64,000 nt of DNA from JAAGZL01 sp050288625 (GTDB taxonomy: Bacteria > Pseudomonadota > Gammaproteobacteria > Chromatiales > Chromatiaceae), in NCBI GenBank assembly GCA_050288625.1, contig JBNKEE010000029.1, positions 1-64,000 of the forward strand. The letters run 5' to 3'. The position numbers and the translations under genes are program-made. The notes under the pieces are model-generated. The model searched no databases, was not told the origin of the DNA, and saw only the letters and a program-made list of their open reading frames with translations. Every line of letters starts with the position of its first letter. Positions within the stretch are counted from its first letter, which is position 1. Positions 7,424 through 15,228 of the stretch are shown piece after piece.

Positions 7424-8563
7424 ATGCAGATACGCTTCCTCTTTCTAATCTGTCTTTTATCTATCCTTGGCCTGGCCTGGAAGATAGTTCAGTATCCGGC
7501 CCCCGCCGGTTTTGTAGTACCAGAGGTAATCCCAGAAAACAGCCCGCCGATTTACGAAACATCTTTCGCCTCTAATGCGGTGACAACAGAGGTGCACAGT
7601 GCCGGCGTAGTAGAGCTAAACAACGGCGACATCCGCTCTGTTTGGTACGGAGGCACCAGAGAAGGGGATGCCGATGTTGCGATATACACAAACGTTTGGA
7701 GCTCAGCAAACAAAGAATGGGGACAAGAACATATTGCGGTCGACCTGGCGACGACCCGTACTGGTAGCAAGCGTTTTGCCCGCAAACTGGGCAACCCGGT
7801 CATCACGCGCGGCCCCAACAATAACCTATGGCTTCTTTACGTAAGCGCCGTAGGCGGATGGGCCACCAGCGGAATAAACCTGTCCATATCTAAAGATGAA
7901 GGGATGACCTGGAGCACACCAAAGCGCCTCATCACATCGCCAACTCTTAATCTCAGCACACTAGTCAAAGGCAACCCTATTAGCTTCACCGATGGAAGCA
8001 TTGGTCTTCCGGTATATCACGAGTTCCTGGCAAAATTCGGTGAACTCTTACGCCTAGATAAAGATGGCAATGTTATCGACAAAACCAGACTGGCCTGGGG
8101 GCGCGACTCCCTGCAACCAGTTATCCTGCCTTACTCGAAGCAGGAGGCTATCTCCCTGTTGCGTTATGCTGGAGATCCACCAAATAGAATTTTGGCTCAA
8201 TTCTCCAGCAATTCTGGCCTTAGCTGGCCAGAGCCGTTCAAGACTGACCTACCAAATCCTAATGCGGCGATAGCCGGTATAAGCACCAACGCAGGGAAGC
8301 GACTCCTTATGGTGTTCAACGACCATCCTGAGGAGAGGGATAAACTGAGCTTGGCAATTTCTGACAACCAAGGCGAAAGTTGGAAGGTTGTTCATGTCTT
8401 TGAACGTTGGAACAAAGAGTGGAAGGGGAAAAAGCAAGGCTACTCCTATCCCAGTCTGATACAGGCTACCAACGGTGACTTTCACTTGGTATATTCCTGG
8501 AATGTACACAAGATCAAACACGTACATTTCAACCAAGCCTGGCTGGAGGCTCGCCTCCGATGA
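7424..8563 (+). CDS. Asp-box (BNR) sialidase-like protein, membrane-anchored or exported
   Basis: A 379-residue protein with an N-terminal hydrophobic segment (about 4-20) serving as signal peptide or anchor. The remainder fits the BNR/sialidase beta-propeller fold (BNR_2 type): an early WYGGTREGDADVAIY motif and at least three Asp-box turns of the S-x-D-x-G-x-x-W type, SKDEGMTW, SSNSGLSW and SDNQGESW. Family members may be exo-sialidases, other glycan hydrolases or non-catalytic propellers; the substrate cannot be read. It starts 24 bases after prmC and its stop overlaps the next start (ATGA), so the three genes 7424-9850 form one translationally coupled unit. It acts outside the cytoplasm if the N-terminal segment exports it. 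Confidence 0.8.
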   Translation: MQIRFLFLICLLSILGLAWKIVQYPAPAGFVVPEVIPENSPPIYETSFASNAVTTEVHSAGVVELNNGDIRSVWYGGTREGDADVAIYTNVWSSANKEWGQEHIAVDLATTRTGSKRFARKLGNPVITRGPNNNLWLLYVSAVGGWATSGINLSISKDEGMTWSTPKRLITSPTLNLSTLVKGNPISFTDGSIGLPVYHEFLAKFGELLRLDKDGNVIDKTRLAWGRDSLQPVILPYSKQEAISLLRYAGDPPNRILAQFSSNSGLSWPEPFKTDLPNPNAAIAGISTNAGKRLLMVFNDHPEERDKLSLAISDNQGESWKVVHVFERWNKEWKGKKQGYSYPSLIQATNGDFHLVYSWNVHKIKHVHFNQAWLEARLR

Positions 8564-9186
8564 CCCTTTCATCGATCATTGGCATTAGCGGTCACGCCAT
8601 ACTTCTGTCGGCCATCATTCTACGTTTAGCCTGCGCGACAAACCTGAGAAGAGGATACTCTTATACTTTGGCCATCATGGCCCTAGTGGCCGTATCCATT
8701 CCTACAGAAACCATGCCGCTCGCTCAGATAACCAGAGGAGTGTTTGGTGATATGAGCATCACCACTATCGTCATGCTGGGATATTTTCTCATATTCCCAA
8801 CCACCTCCAGAGAAAAGTCCAATCAACTATTTATTCTAATAGTCGTCGTCGGCATCCTGTTTTATCCTGCCGCACTGGGGCTGGGCATGACAGATCCATA
8901 TCAGTGGGGTTATCTTAATGCCTATCGCGGAATTGCTGCCCCAATGCTATTTTTAACCGCCCTTGCTGCTATCATGCTGATTGCACTACGCTTGAACAAC
9001 GACCTCATATTGCTTTGCATCGCATCAGCAACCATGGCGTTCTTGATCGGGGCAATGGAATCTAGGAATATTTGGGACTATCTCATTGACCCTCTGATTG
9101 TTATTTTTGGCCTATTCAGAATTGGCATTGAGTCCGTAAAATTACTTATTTGGAAAAAACGTGAGCAGTCAAATATCAACCATTGA
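8560..9186 (+). CDS. polytopic membrane protein of unknown function
   Basis: A 208-residue, strongly hydrophobic protein with about six or seven membrane segments (roughly 8-25, 37-51, 65-83, 91-110, 126-147, 150-166, 170-190) and a short basic C-terminal tail. I recognise no enzymatic motif. It overlaps the upstream propeller gene by four bases and the downstream membrane gene by 26 bases, implying a linked stoichiometry or a joint complex. The context suggests a partner for an envelope glycan or surface function, but that is inference. Confidence 0.75.
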   Translation: MTLSSIIGISGHAILLSAIILRLACATNLRRGYSYTLAIMALVAVSIPTETMPLAQITRGVFGDMSITTIVMLGYFLIFPTTSREKSNQLFILIVVVGILFYPAALGLGMTDPYQWGYLNAYRGIAAPMLFLTALAAIMLIALRLNNDLILLCIASATMAFLIGAMESRNIWDYLIDPLIVIFGLFRIGIESVKLLIWKKREQSNINH

Positions 9187-9850
9187 AAAAACGGTATTAG
9201 GGTTCATAATCGCCATGGTCATATTTAGCGTGGCAATGAAATACCTGAATAATGATTTCTTTGTCTCAGTAATTATTACTGAGGATGGAATAATAGAGTG
9301 GCTTACCGTTGTTGGACTGGCGTTAACGTCATTTGTATGTTTCCAGCGAGTATTCATTCTAAGGGGAATAAGACCCAAGCTGTTCCTATTCATGACCATA
9401 CTGCTCGGCGCGGTCTTTTTCTTTGGCGCCGGAGAAGAGATATCCTGGGGGCAGCGCATCTTCAATACCCAGAGTTCAGAGTTCTTCCAGCAGCACAATG
9501 CTCAGGGCGAAACAAATCTGCACAACCTTGTGGTCGGCGGCAAAAAGATCAACAAGATAGTATTCGGCGTGGGACTGCAACTGGTACTACTCATTTACCT
9601 CCTGATTCTGGTACCGCTATATAAACGCAAGCCAAGCCTGAAGGTATTCTTAGATAGATTCGCGGTACCTATAGCCAAACCATATCAGGTTATTGGCTAC
9701 CTGGCGGCGCTGACCCTTATCCAAATAATGTTGGATGATCCCAAAAAAGGTGAGCTGGCTGAGTTTGCCGGCTCATTTTTGTTTTTCCTCAATATCGCAT
9801 TTCCCTACAATATAGAACTATTTCAGCCAGACAAAGACAGAAAAGACTAG
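9161..9850 (+). CDS. conserved polytopic membrane protein with EEISWGQRIF signature
   Basis: A 229-residue inner-membrane protein starting at GTG, 26 bases inside the previous gene. About six membrane helices are seen (12-30, 45-62, 72-91, 134-154, 178-195, 203-220). Between helices 3 and 4 is a charged conserved-looking stretch: GAGEEISWGQRIF, then FFQQHNAQGETNLHN. I have seen this Glu-Glu...Trp-Gly-Gln-Arg and Gln-x-Glu-x-Asn-x-His pattern in uncharacterised membrane proteins of many bacteria; it resembles a metal or catalytic site facing the membrane interface, but no function is established. It is last of the trio and is followed by an intergenic hairpin. Confidence 0.78.
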   Translation: MSSQISTIEKTVLGFIIAMVIFSVAMKYLNNDFFVSVIITEDGIIEWLTVVGLALTSFVCFQRVFILRGIRPKLFLFMTILLGAVFFFGAGEEISWGQRIFNTQSSEFFQQHNAQGETNLHNLVVGGKKINKIVFGVGLQLVLLIYLLILVPLYKRKPSLKVFLDRFAVPIAKPYQVIGYLAALTLIQIMLDDPKKGELAEFAGSFLFFLNIAFPYNIELFQPDKDRKD

Positions 9851-9869
9851 ACGAACCCAAAATGCAAAA

Positions 9870-9894
9870 CGCCTCGTCTGGGAACGACGAGGCG
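9870..9894 (-). terminator. intrinsic terminator hairpin downstream of gltA
   Basis: A perfect 9-bp stem, CGCCTCGTC (9870-9878) with GACGAGGCG (9886-9894), has a 7-base loop. On the minus strand four T follow, so it mainly serves gltA. It also sits between convergent genes and may slow plus-strand transcripts of the trio. Confidence 0.7.
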
Positions 9895-9920
9895 CTTCAT
9901 AACATATATCTACCACCTAC

Positions 9921-11219
9921 TTAGCTGCGTTTATCCAATGGCACCCAATCTCTTTCAGCTGCTCCGGTATAAAGTTGACGCGGACGTCCAATTGATAGTT
10001 GCTCATCACCAATCATCTCTATCCACTGACTGATCCAACCCACTGAGCGAGCCAACGCAAAGATCACTGTAAACATATTTGTCGGGATACCGATGGCTCG
10101 GAGTATGATCCCTGAGTAAAAATCAACATTCGGATACAACTTCTTATTGATAAAATACTCATCTTCAAGCGCGATCTTTTCCAACTCCATAGCGATTTTA
10201 AACAGCGGATCATCTTTACGCCCAGTCTCCTCCAGGACACCTTGCGCCGCCTCACGTAACACCTTGGCCCTCGGGTCATAGTTCTTGTACACACGATGCC
10301 CAAAGCCCATAAGACGAAAACTATCCTCAGGATCACGGGCGCGTTTGACAAACTCACCCACCTTATCTGGGGTACCTATCTCATTCAACATTCGCAACAC
10401 GGCCTCATTGGCACCCCCATGGGCAGGTCCCCATAGAGCACTTATACCAGCAGAGATACAGGCAAACGGGTTAGCCTGGCTCGATCCGGCCAGACGCACC
10501 GTTGCAGTGGATGCGTTTTGTTCATGATCAGCATGTAGGATAAATATCTTATCCATGGCGTCGACAATAACCGGTGACACCTTGTACTCCTCACAAGGTG
10601 TCGCAAACATCATATGTAGAAAATTTTCCGCAAACGAAAGATTATTGTCTGGATATATAAAAGGCTGGCCTATGTGATACTTATAAGTGGCAGCGGCGAT
10701 GGTTGGGATCTTGGCCATAACACGAATAGCCGAGATCTCACGATGCTTTGGATTTCGGATGTCCAATGAATCATGATAAAAAGCGGACAGAGCGCCAACC
10801 ACGCCTACCATTACCGCCATTGGGTGTGCATCCCGACGAAATCCTTTAAAAAACTGCAGAAGCTGTTCATGCACCATAGTATGCTCGATAACAAGACGAC
10901 TGAAGACTTCATACTGAGATTTAGTAGGCAAATCACCATACATAAGGAGATAACAGGTCTCAAGATAGTTGCTATTTTGTGCCAACTGCTCAATGGGATA
11001 ACCACGATGTTGTAAAATCCCCTTTTCTCCATCAATAAAGGTTATCTTACTCTCACAGGAAGCGGTGGCACGAAACCCTGGATCCAACATAAACAGTCCA
11101 AAGTCACTATAAAATTTAGTGCAATCCACCACTGCAGGGCCGGTGGTACCTTCAATAATTGGCAGTTCAACCTCTTTACCTGTGCGATTATCGCGAAAAG
11201 TCATTGAGTTTTTTGACAT
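9921..11219 (-). CDS. gltA: citrate synthase (type II)
   Basis: GltA condenses acetyl-CoA and oxaloacetate to citrate, the entry step of the TCA cycle. The 432-residue length matches the NADH-sensitive hexameric gram-negative type. Active-site histidines lie in GPAHGGANEAV and GFGHRVYKNYDPRAK, and the catalytic Asp in NVDFYSGI. A strong Shine-Dalgarno (GGAGG, 11224-11228 on the complement) precedes the ATG at 11219. It is monocistronic, bounded by a terminator at 9870-9894 and a 302-base upstream region, and lies between the sialidase-like trio and moeB, an unusual position. The mdh gene at 31840 is the other TCA gene in the window. Confidence 0.98.
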   Translation of the reverse strand: MSKNSMTFRDNRTGKEVELPIIEGTTGPAVVDCTKFYSDFGLFMLDPGFRATASCESKITFIDGEKGILQHRGYPIEQLAQNSNYLETCYLLMYGDLPTKSQYEVFSRLVIEHTMVHEQLLQFFKGFRRDAHPMAVMVGVVGALSAFYHDSLDIRNPKHREISAIRVMAKIPTIAAATYKYHIGQPFIYPDNNLSFAENFLHMMFATPCEEYKVSPVIVDAMDKIFILHADHEQNASTATVRLAGSSQANPFACISAGISALWGPAHGGANEAVLRMLNEIGTPDKVGEFVKRARDPEDSFRLMGFGHRVYKNYDPRAKVLREAAQGVLEETGRKDDPLFKIAMELEKIALEDEYFINKKLYPNVDFYSGIILRAIGIPTNMFTVIFALARSVGWISQWIEMIGDEQLSIGRPRQLYTGAAERDWVPLDKRS

Positions 11220-11521
11220 TATTCCTCCTCTCTTCTAATTGAAACCGTCGGGAGTTAGACATCCCCACAACTATGTAGGTTGTATAGAAAATCCAGAAAA
11301 TTGGCTTTGTAACTGCCTGGAACCGGCCTAAATCCCCTTAATAAAAACAGGGTCTATCATTGATCCTAATAATAGTATCTTATCCCCATATAAACAACCG
11401 ACGTCAAATACAATTACCTCCTACCCTAATATTACGATCAAGAATGGCATCTGCCATATTTCTCAGGGAGCCTCTTTTAAGATAGGATGCGCGATTATCA
11501 ACGTTCAACGAACTTAGGAAT
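11220..11521. other. 302-base intergenic region between divergent gltA and moeB
   Basis: This AT-rich region must hold the gltA promoter (minus) and a moeB promoter (plus). Apart from the strong gltA Shine-Dalgarno at 11224-11228 and an AGGA-type site just before moeB, I see no long ORF, RNA gene or clear operator. No convincing promoter hexamer pair could be chosen. Confidence 0.5.
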
Positions 11522-12271
11522 ATGGAAGACGACAGGCTACTACGCTTCAGCCGCCAAATTATGTTACCGGCCTTCGGCATCGAAGGACAGGAGAGACTGC
11601 TCAAATCCAGGGTGTTGATAATCGGCCTGGGAGGACTGGGTTCTCCTGTATCTATGTACTTGGCCGCCGCAGGTGTGGGGGAATTGATACTGGTTGACTT
11701 CGACCAGGTAGATCTTACCAACCTGCAACGCCAAATCGTTCATACCACCCAAAACATAGGCCAAAAAAAGGTGCAATCTGCAAGAGAGACCCTGTCAGCC
11801 CTAAATCCCGATTGTCAAATCACCACCGTTGATCACAAGCTTGCAACCGATGAGCTAGCCGAGCATATAGCCAGTGTTGATTTGGTTGTCGACTGCAGCG
11901 ACAACTTTTCCACTCGCTTTGCCGTAAACATGGCATGTGTGGGCGGCCGTAAACCACTAGTGTCAGGGGCAGCAATACGCATGGAAGGACAGGTATCTGT
12001 CTTCACGGGACAGCCAGGAGACCCTTGCTACCACTGCCTCTATGGCAACGGCAGAGAAACAGATGCGGCCTGCTCGGAGAATGGAGTGCTGGCCCCGGTT
12101 GTCGGCATCATAGGTAGTATACAGGCCACTGAAGCCATTAAGGTGCTAGCCGGAGTAGGCACTGCCCTGAACGGAAAGCTTATGTTGTTGGATGCAACGG
12201 ATATGCAGTGGCGCACTATAAAATTGAAGTCAGACCCAGAGTGCCCAGTTTGCGGCAGTCAAATCAACTAA
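11522..12271 (+). CDS. moeB: molybdopterin-synthase adenylyltransferase (ThiF/MoeB family)
   Basis: The 249-residue E1-like enzyme adenylates the C-terminal Gly-Gly of MoaD (or ThiS) with ATP before sulfur transfer. Evidence is the GLGGLGSPVSMYLAAAGVG nucleotide loop, the LTNLQRQIVH motif with its ATP-contacting Arg, and zinc-binding CxxC pairs (CYHC near 170 and CPVC near the C-terminus). Its probable partner MoaD is encoded far away at 62423 and ends in Gly-Gly. In relatives moeB follows prmC directly; here a 4-kb insertion separates them. ThiF function cannot be excluded from sequence alone. Confidence 0.9.
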   Translation: MEDDRLLRFSRQIMLPAFGIEGQERLLKSRVLIIGLGGLGSPVSMYLAAAGVGELILVDFDQVDLTNLQRQIVHTTQNIGQKKVQSARETLSALNPDCQITTVDHKLATDELAEHIASVDLVVDCSDNFSTRFAVNMACVGGRKPLVSGAAIRMEGQVSVFTGQPGDPCYHCLYGNGRETDAACSENGVLAPVVGIIGSIQATEAIKVLAGVGTALNGKLMLLDATDMQWRTIKLKSDPECPVCGSQIN

Positions 12272-12282
12272 TAGCAGTAGAT

Positions 12283-12891
12283 ATGAATATCAACACCAAC
12301 GATCATGCGAACAAAGAGTACCTGGAGAATCTAAGACAGGACATTGTATTCAGTGAAACACTCTGTGGTCACACCCTACAGTTTCACACAACCTGGGGAC
12401 TCTTCTCTCCGAAAGGCATTGATGAAGGCAGCCGTCTTCTCCTGGATAACATCGAGATAAACAGAGATGACGATACTCTGGATCTAGGTTGTGGTTATGG
12501 ACCATTGGGACTGACTTTAGCAAAGCTTGCACCTGAGGGAACCAGCGTATTGGTGGATAAAGATTTCGTGGCCATTGAATACAGCAAGAAGAACGCCCAA
12601 CTCAACAATATCCATAACGCCAAGATATTTTTGAGCAACGGTTTCGATCAAGTAGGCGACAGCAATTTCGATCTTATTCTATCTAACCTGCCTGCAAAGA
12701 CTGGAAAAGAGCTCTATTATCTCTACTTCTATGACGCTCTGGCCAGAATGAATCCCGGTGCGCGCTTCTACGTAGTGACCATATCCGGACTACGTAAATT
12801 TGTAGCAAGGGCCTTCAAAGAGGTCTTTGGCAACTATAAAAAGGTCAAACAAGGGAAAACCTATACGGTTGCTTTAGCGCGCAAGATGTAA
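12283..12891 (+). CDS. class I SAM-dependent methyltransferase (RsmC/MTS-like)
   Basis: A 202-residue protein with the small-domain methyltransferase fold of the RsmC/YbxB type: HTTWGLFSPKGIDEGSRLLL, then the SAM loop DLGCGYGPLGLTLAKL and an acidic strand end (VDKDFVAIEYS). The catalytic position that is NPP(F/Y/I) in rRNA guanine methyltransferases reads SNLPAKTGKE, so base specificity is uncertain. The frame opens within moeB, but the ATG at 12283, 12 bases after the moeB stop, is the better start. It ends one base from the convergent chemoreceptor gene. The substrate is unknown; an rRNA target is plausible. Confidence 0.8.
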   Translation: MNINTNDHANKEYLENLRQDIVFSETLCGHTLQFHTTWGLFSPKGIDEGSRLLLDNIEINRDDDTLDLGCGYGPLGLTLAKLAPEGTSVLVDKDFVAIEYSKKNAQLNNIHNAKIFLSNGFDQVGDSNFDLILSNLPAKTGKELYYLYFYDALARMNPGARFYVVTISGLRKFVARAFKEVFGNYKKVKQGKTYTVALARKM

Positions 12892-12892
12892 T

Positions 12893-13996
12893 CTATTTTG
12901 ACTCCTTGTCGAACTTAATCTGATCCAGAGTAGAAAACACTTCATTACTACTATCTTCCATAACCTTAAATGATTCCATAAGTGCTGAGTAGTCTAACTC
13001 ATGACCGCTAGCAATAATGTCAAAAACACCCTTTGTCCCGTTGTGTACCGTTGAATGCGGATATTCCAGGTTGCCGTAGTGATCTGAATCAGAGAAGAAC
13101 TCTCTGCCTTCTCCTTCGTAATACCATTTCCCCAAACGACAATTGTGATGATCAACAAAATCAAAAACGGGCTCACCCTTATTTACTGAAAGATAGGTAT
13201 TAACCTTCCATAACACGTGATCCAATTTTGCTAGGCTCATAAATACATTATCAGTAGTTTCAGATATTCCTTCAAAGTAACCGTCCACACGGTTGTTCAT
13301 TGCAACGAGGCTGCCTTGAAAACCATTTACGGTTTCGTTCACCTGCTCGATTTTTTCCGTTAGCTGCGAAGATGCAGAGCTAACCGAACTGACATTTGCA
13401 TGAAGCGATTTGATCACCTCATCGGTCTCGGCAATAGCCGATTGAGTCTTATCCGCCAGACCCCTTACCTCATCTGCAACCACAGCAAAACCCCTGCCCT
13501 GCTCACCGGCGCGCGCCGCCTCAATCGCTGCATTGAGTGCAAGCAGGTTGGTCTGTTCCGCTATCCCTCTAATAAGGGCAAGGATCGAACTGATTTCACC
13601 TGCCCGCGATGACATTCCATCCACCGCCTCCGCAGAATCACGCGAAATACCCGTCAACGCCCCCAAATCATCCGTGATCCCCTGAATATCCACCGACAGC
13701 CCTGAGAAATCACTATCAATATCACTTGTGGCATTTATTGTGACTTTAGCCATTTCCACAGACCCAGCAAGATTTGACTGAATATTCAACAAACCAGCCC
13801 TTAGATGCTCATTCTCGAAGGCCATCAAATCACCAAGCTGCCGCTCCCTGACTAAACTATGCTGCTTAACACTATCTAACTCATCAGTAACAGCATCTAA
13901 TTCGGCCTGAATCTTTCCTATCTCTTGGCGCAGCTCTTCGTTTTCCCTCTCCACCTCGGCCAAGCGTATATTTGCATTATTATTAAACCAGCTCAT
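12893..13996 (-). CDS. soluble methyl-accepting chemotaxis protein with zinc-binding CZB domain
   Basis: A 367-residue cytoplasmic chemoreceptor without membrane segments. A coiled coil (about 12-65) leads into the MCP signalling domain with the invariant hairpin tip (EQTNLLALNAAIEAARAGEQ). The C-terminal CZB domain (about 255-350) has the expected zinc ligands: DHVLWK, HNCRLGKW and PHSTVH (one Cys, three His). CZB receptors sense zinc or oxidants such as hypochlorous acid through the zinc-Cys pair. The start is taken at 13996 with GGAG just upstream; an in-frame GTG (14008) and ATG (14002) precede it. A sigma-28 promoter at 14054-14080 places it in the flagellar regulon. Confidence 0.93.
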   Translation of the reverse strand: MSWFNNNANIRLAEVERENEELRQEIGKIQAELDAVTDELDSVKQHSLVRERQLGDLMAFENEHLRAGLLNIQSNLAGSVEMAKVTINATSDIDSDFSGLSVDIQGITDDLGALTGISRDSAEAVDGMSSRAGEISSILALIRGIAEQTNLLALNAAIEAARAGEQGRGFAVVADEVRGLADKTQSAIAETDEVIKSLHANVSSVSSASSQLTEKIEQVNETVNGFQGSLVAMNNRVDGYFEGISETTDNVFMSLAKLDHVLWKVNTYLSVNKGEPVFDFVDHHNCRLGKWYYEGEGREFFSDSDHYGNLEYPHSTVHNGTKGVFDIIASGHELDYSALMESFKVMEDSSNEVFSTLDQIKFDKESK

Positions 13997-14053
13997 CCGC
14001 ATCTCCACTTAATGTTTCTCAGTTCTACGGGTATATCTTGCCCGTATACGGAG

Positions 14054-14080
14054 TTATCGGCATGCGCATAAAAAACTTAA
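14054..14080 (-). promoter_or_regulatory. sigma-28 (FliA) promoter of the CZB chemoreceptor
   Basis: On the minus strand TTAAGTTT (14073-14080), an 11-base spacer and GCCGATAA (14054-14061) match the enterobacterial FliA consensus TAAAGTTT-N11-GCCGATAA with one mismatch in the -35 and none in the -10. The predicted start near 14047 gives a leader of about 50 bases. Confidence 0.8.
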
Positions 14081-14090
14081 ACACAAAAAA

Positions 14091-14131
14091 ACAACCGCTT
14101 CCGTGTGGAGCTTAATAACGGAGGCGGTTGT
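14091..14131 (-). terminator. intrinsic terminator of the histone-like gene
   Basis: A 14-bp stem (14091-14104 with 14118-14131, one G-U wobble) encloses a 13-base loop. On the minus strand it is followed by a run of T (complement of 14085-14090). It lies between the histone-like gene and the FliA promoter of the next gene, insulating the two. Four T also follow on the plus side. Confidence 0.85.
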
Positions 14132-14180
14132 TTTAATGTACCGAAGAATTTGGAATTCTCGGTAAAACTGCGATAGCTCT

Positions 14181-14519
14181 CTAAGCCTTTTTAGTAGCTG
14201 TTTTTTTCTTTGCACGACGCTTACGCGTTTTTGGCTTAGTAACAGCGCCATATTTTTTAATGGCATCTTTAGTGCGACTAGCAAGAAACTTGTCCGTAGC
14301 AGCCTGAGTAGACTCCATAAGCTTAAGCAGAGCGTTTGTACGCCGATCACTTTCACGCGCCTGCTTTTTTGCCTCGGCGGCTTCTGCCTTCGCTGCCTTA
14401 AGACTTTCACGCAGCTTAGCTACCATCTCGGCTTGGCGATTAACTGCAGCAACTTTTTTCTTTGCCGCAACCTTCTTCTTTGCAACTCTCTTCTTGGTCG
14501 CTCTCTTCTTAACTACCAT
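14181..14519 (-). CDS. lysine-rich histone H1-like protein with central coiled coil
   Basis: A 112-residue very basic protein. Residues 1-27 and about 90-112 are Lys/Arg/Ala-rich tails of the histone-H1/AlgP type (KKRATKKRVAKKKVAAKKK and KTRKRRAKKKTATKKA). The central part, about 28-85, is a predicted helix with alternating charge (ESLKAAKAEAAEAKKQARES). Such proteins bind DNA or RNA non-specifically and help compact the nucleoid, as in Bordetella BpH1 or Pseudomonas AlgP, but here both tails are basic around a coiled coil. A good Shine-Dalgarno (GAGGTGA) precedes the ATG, and its own strong terminator follows, so it is monocistronic. DNA binding is inferred from composition. Confidence 0.75.
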   Translation of the reverse strand: MVVKKRATKKRVAKKKVAAKKKVAAVNRQAEMVAKLRESLKAAKAEAAEAKKQARESDRRTNALLKLMESTQAATDKFLASRTKDAIKKYGAVTKPKTRKRRAKKKTATKKA

Positions 14520-14768
14520 CAGTCACCTCTTAAATTGGTTTATGAAACGTTCATAGATGCCATGCCTTAATAAAGGTGGCGACAAACATTATAGTATTAT
14601 TTATACAAAATTGTATCCGTCACTATTTGTCCAGATGTTTATTAATAGCAAGAAACAAGATAACACCGACAAAACATGACCCAAATCATCGTATATACTT
14701 AAAAATTGAATAGGGTGATCTAAACACACATCAAGATGGCAATGGTTATGACTAAAGAACCATCCGCA

Positions 14769-15224
14769 ATGCAAACGCAGATTAGAAATAGCATTTGTAT
14801 TTTATGTTTTATACACATGTATATACCAAATCCGACCAACGCCGGCGGCGTGTGCACCGTCGCAAAGGAACTAGGCAATTCTCTTGCCATAGAGTGGGTG
14901 GCAGATGCGAAAGAAAGCGTGGACAGCGCAATCGAAAAGACAAAGACATCTCTTCACAACCAGGGATTCAGTAAAAGAAAGCTTATTGATGTACATGTAC
15001 AAGCCAGCACCCAACTGCCCCATGGCTACATGGTAATCGTAAAAACAAAATATACCACGCCATTTAAAACAAAGATGGGAAACACCCGCACCAGTTATGG
15101 TTGCGGATTTAGCGACACATCGTTAGCAGACGCAGAAAAAGTCGCTGCAAGCAATCTAAGGAGTTACTCCTGGGGATGGAAAAAAGAGTTTGGTTACGAG
15201 CTACATGCCAAGCATAAATTTTGA
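14769..15224 (+). CDS. small exported protein of unknown function
   Basis: No family recognised. Starting at the ATG at 14769 the product is 151 residues with a signal-like N-terminus: polar head, hydrophobic core ICILCFIHMYI, and a possible cleavage after Thr-Asn-Ala. An upstream in-frame ATG at 14736 would add 11 residues; neither start has a good Shine-Dalgarno. The mature part is mixed alpha/beta in composition with many Lys and Thr and two Cys (in GGVCTVA and YGCGFS), which could pair in the periplasm. It is convergent with gatB, four bases between stops. Its length, composition and lack of competing ORFs argue that it is real. Confidence 0.55.
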   Translation: MQTQIRNSICILCFIHMYIPNPTNAGGVCTVAKELGNSLAIEWVADAKESVDSAIEKTKTSLHNQGFSKRKLIDVHVQASTQLPHGYMVIVKTKYTTPFKTKMGNTRTSYGCGFSDTSLADAEKVAASNLRSYSWGWKKEFGYELHAKHKF

Positions 15225-15228
15225 AATA

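Noticed and set aside
14054..14410. Minus-strand ORF over the terminator and histone-like gene
   Set aside because: It is a shifted frame of the Lys-rich repeats and runs through the terminator hairpin and FliA promoter.
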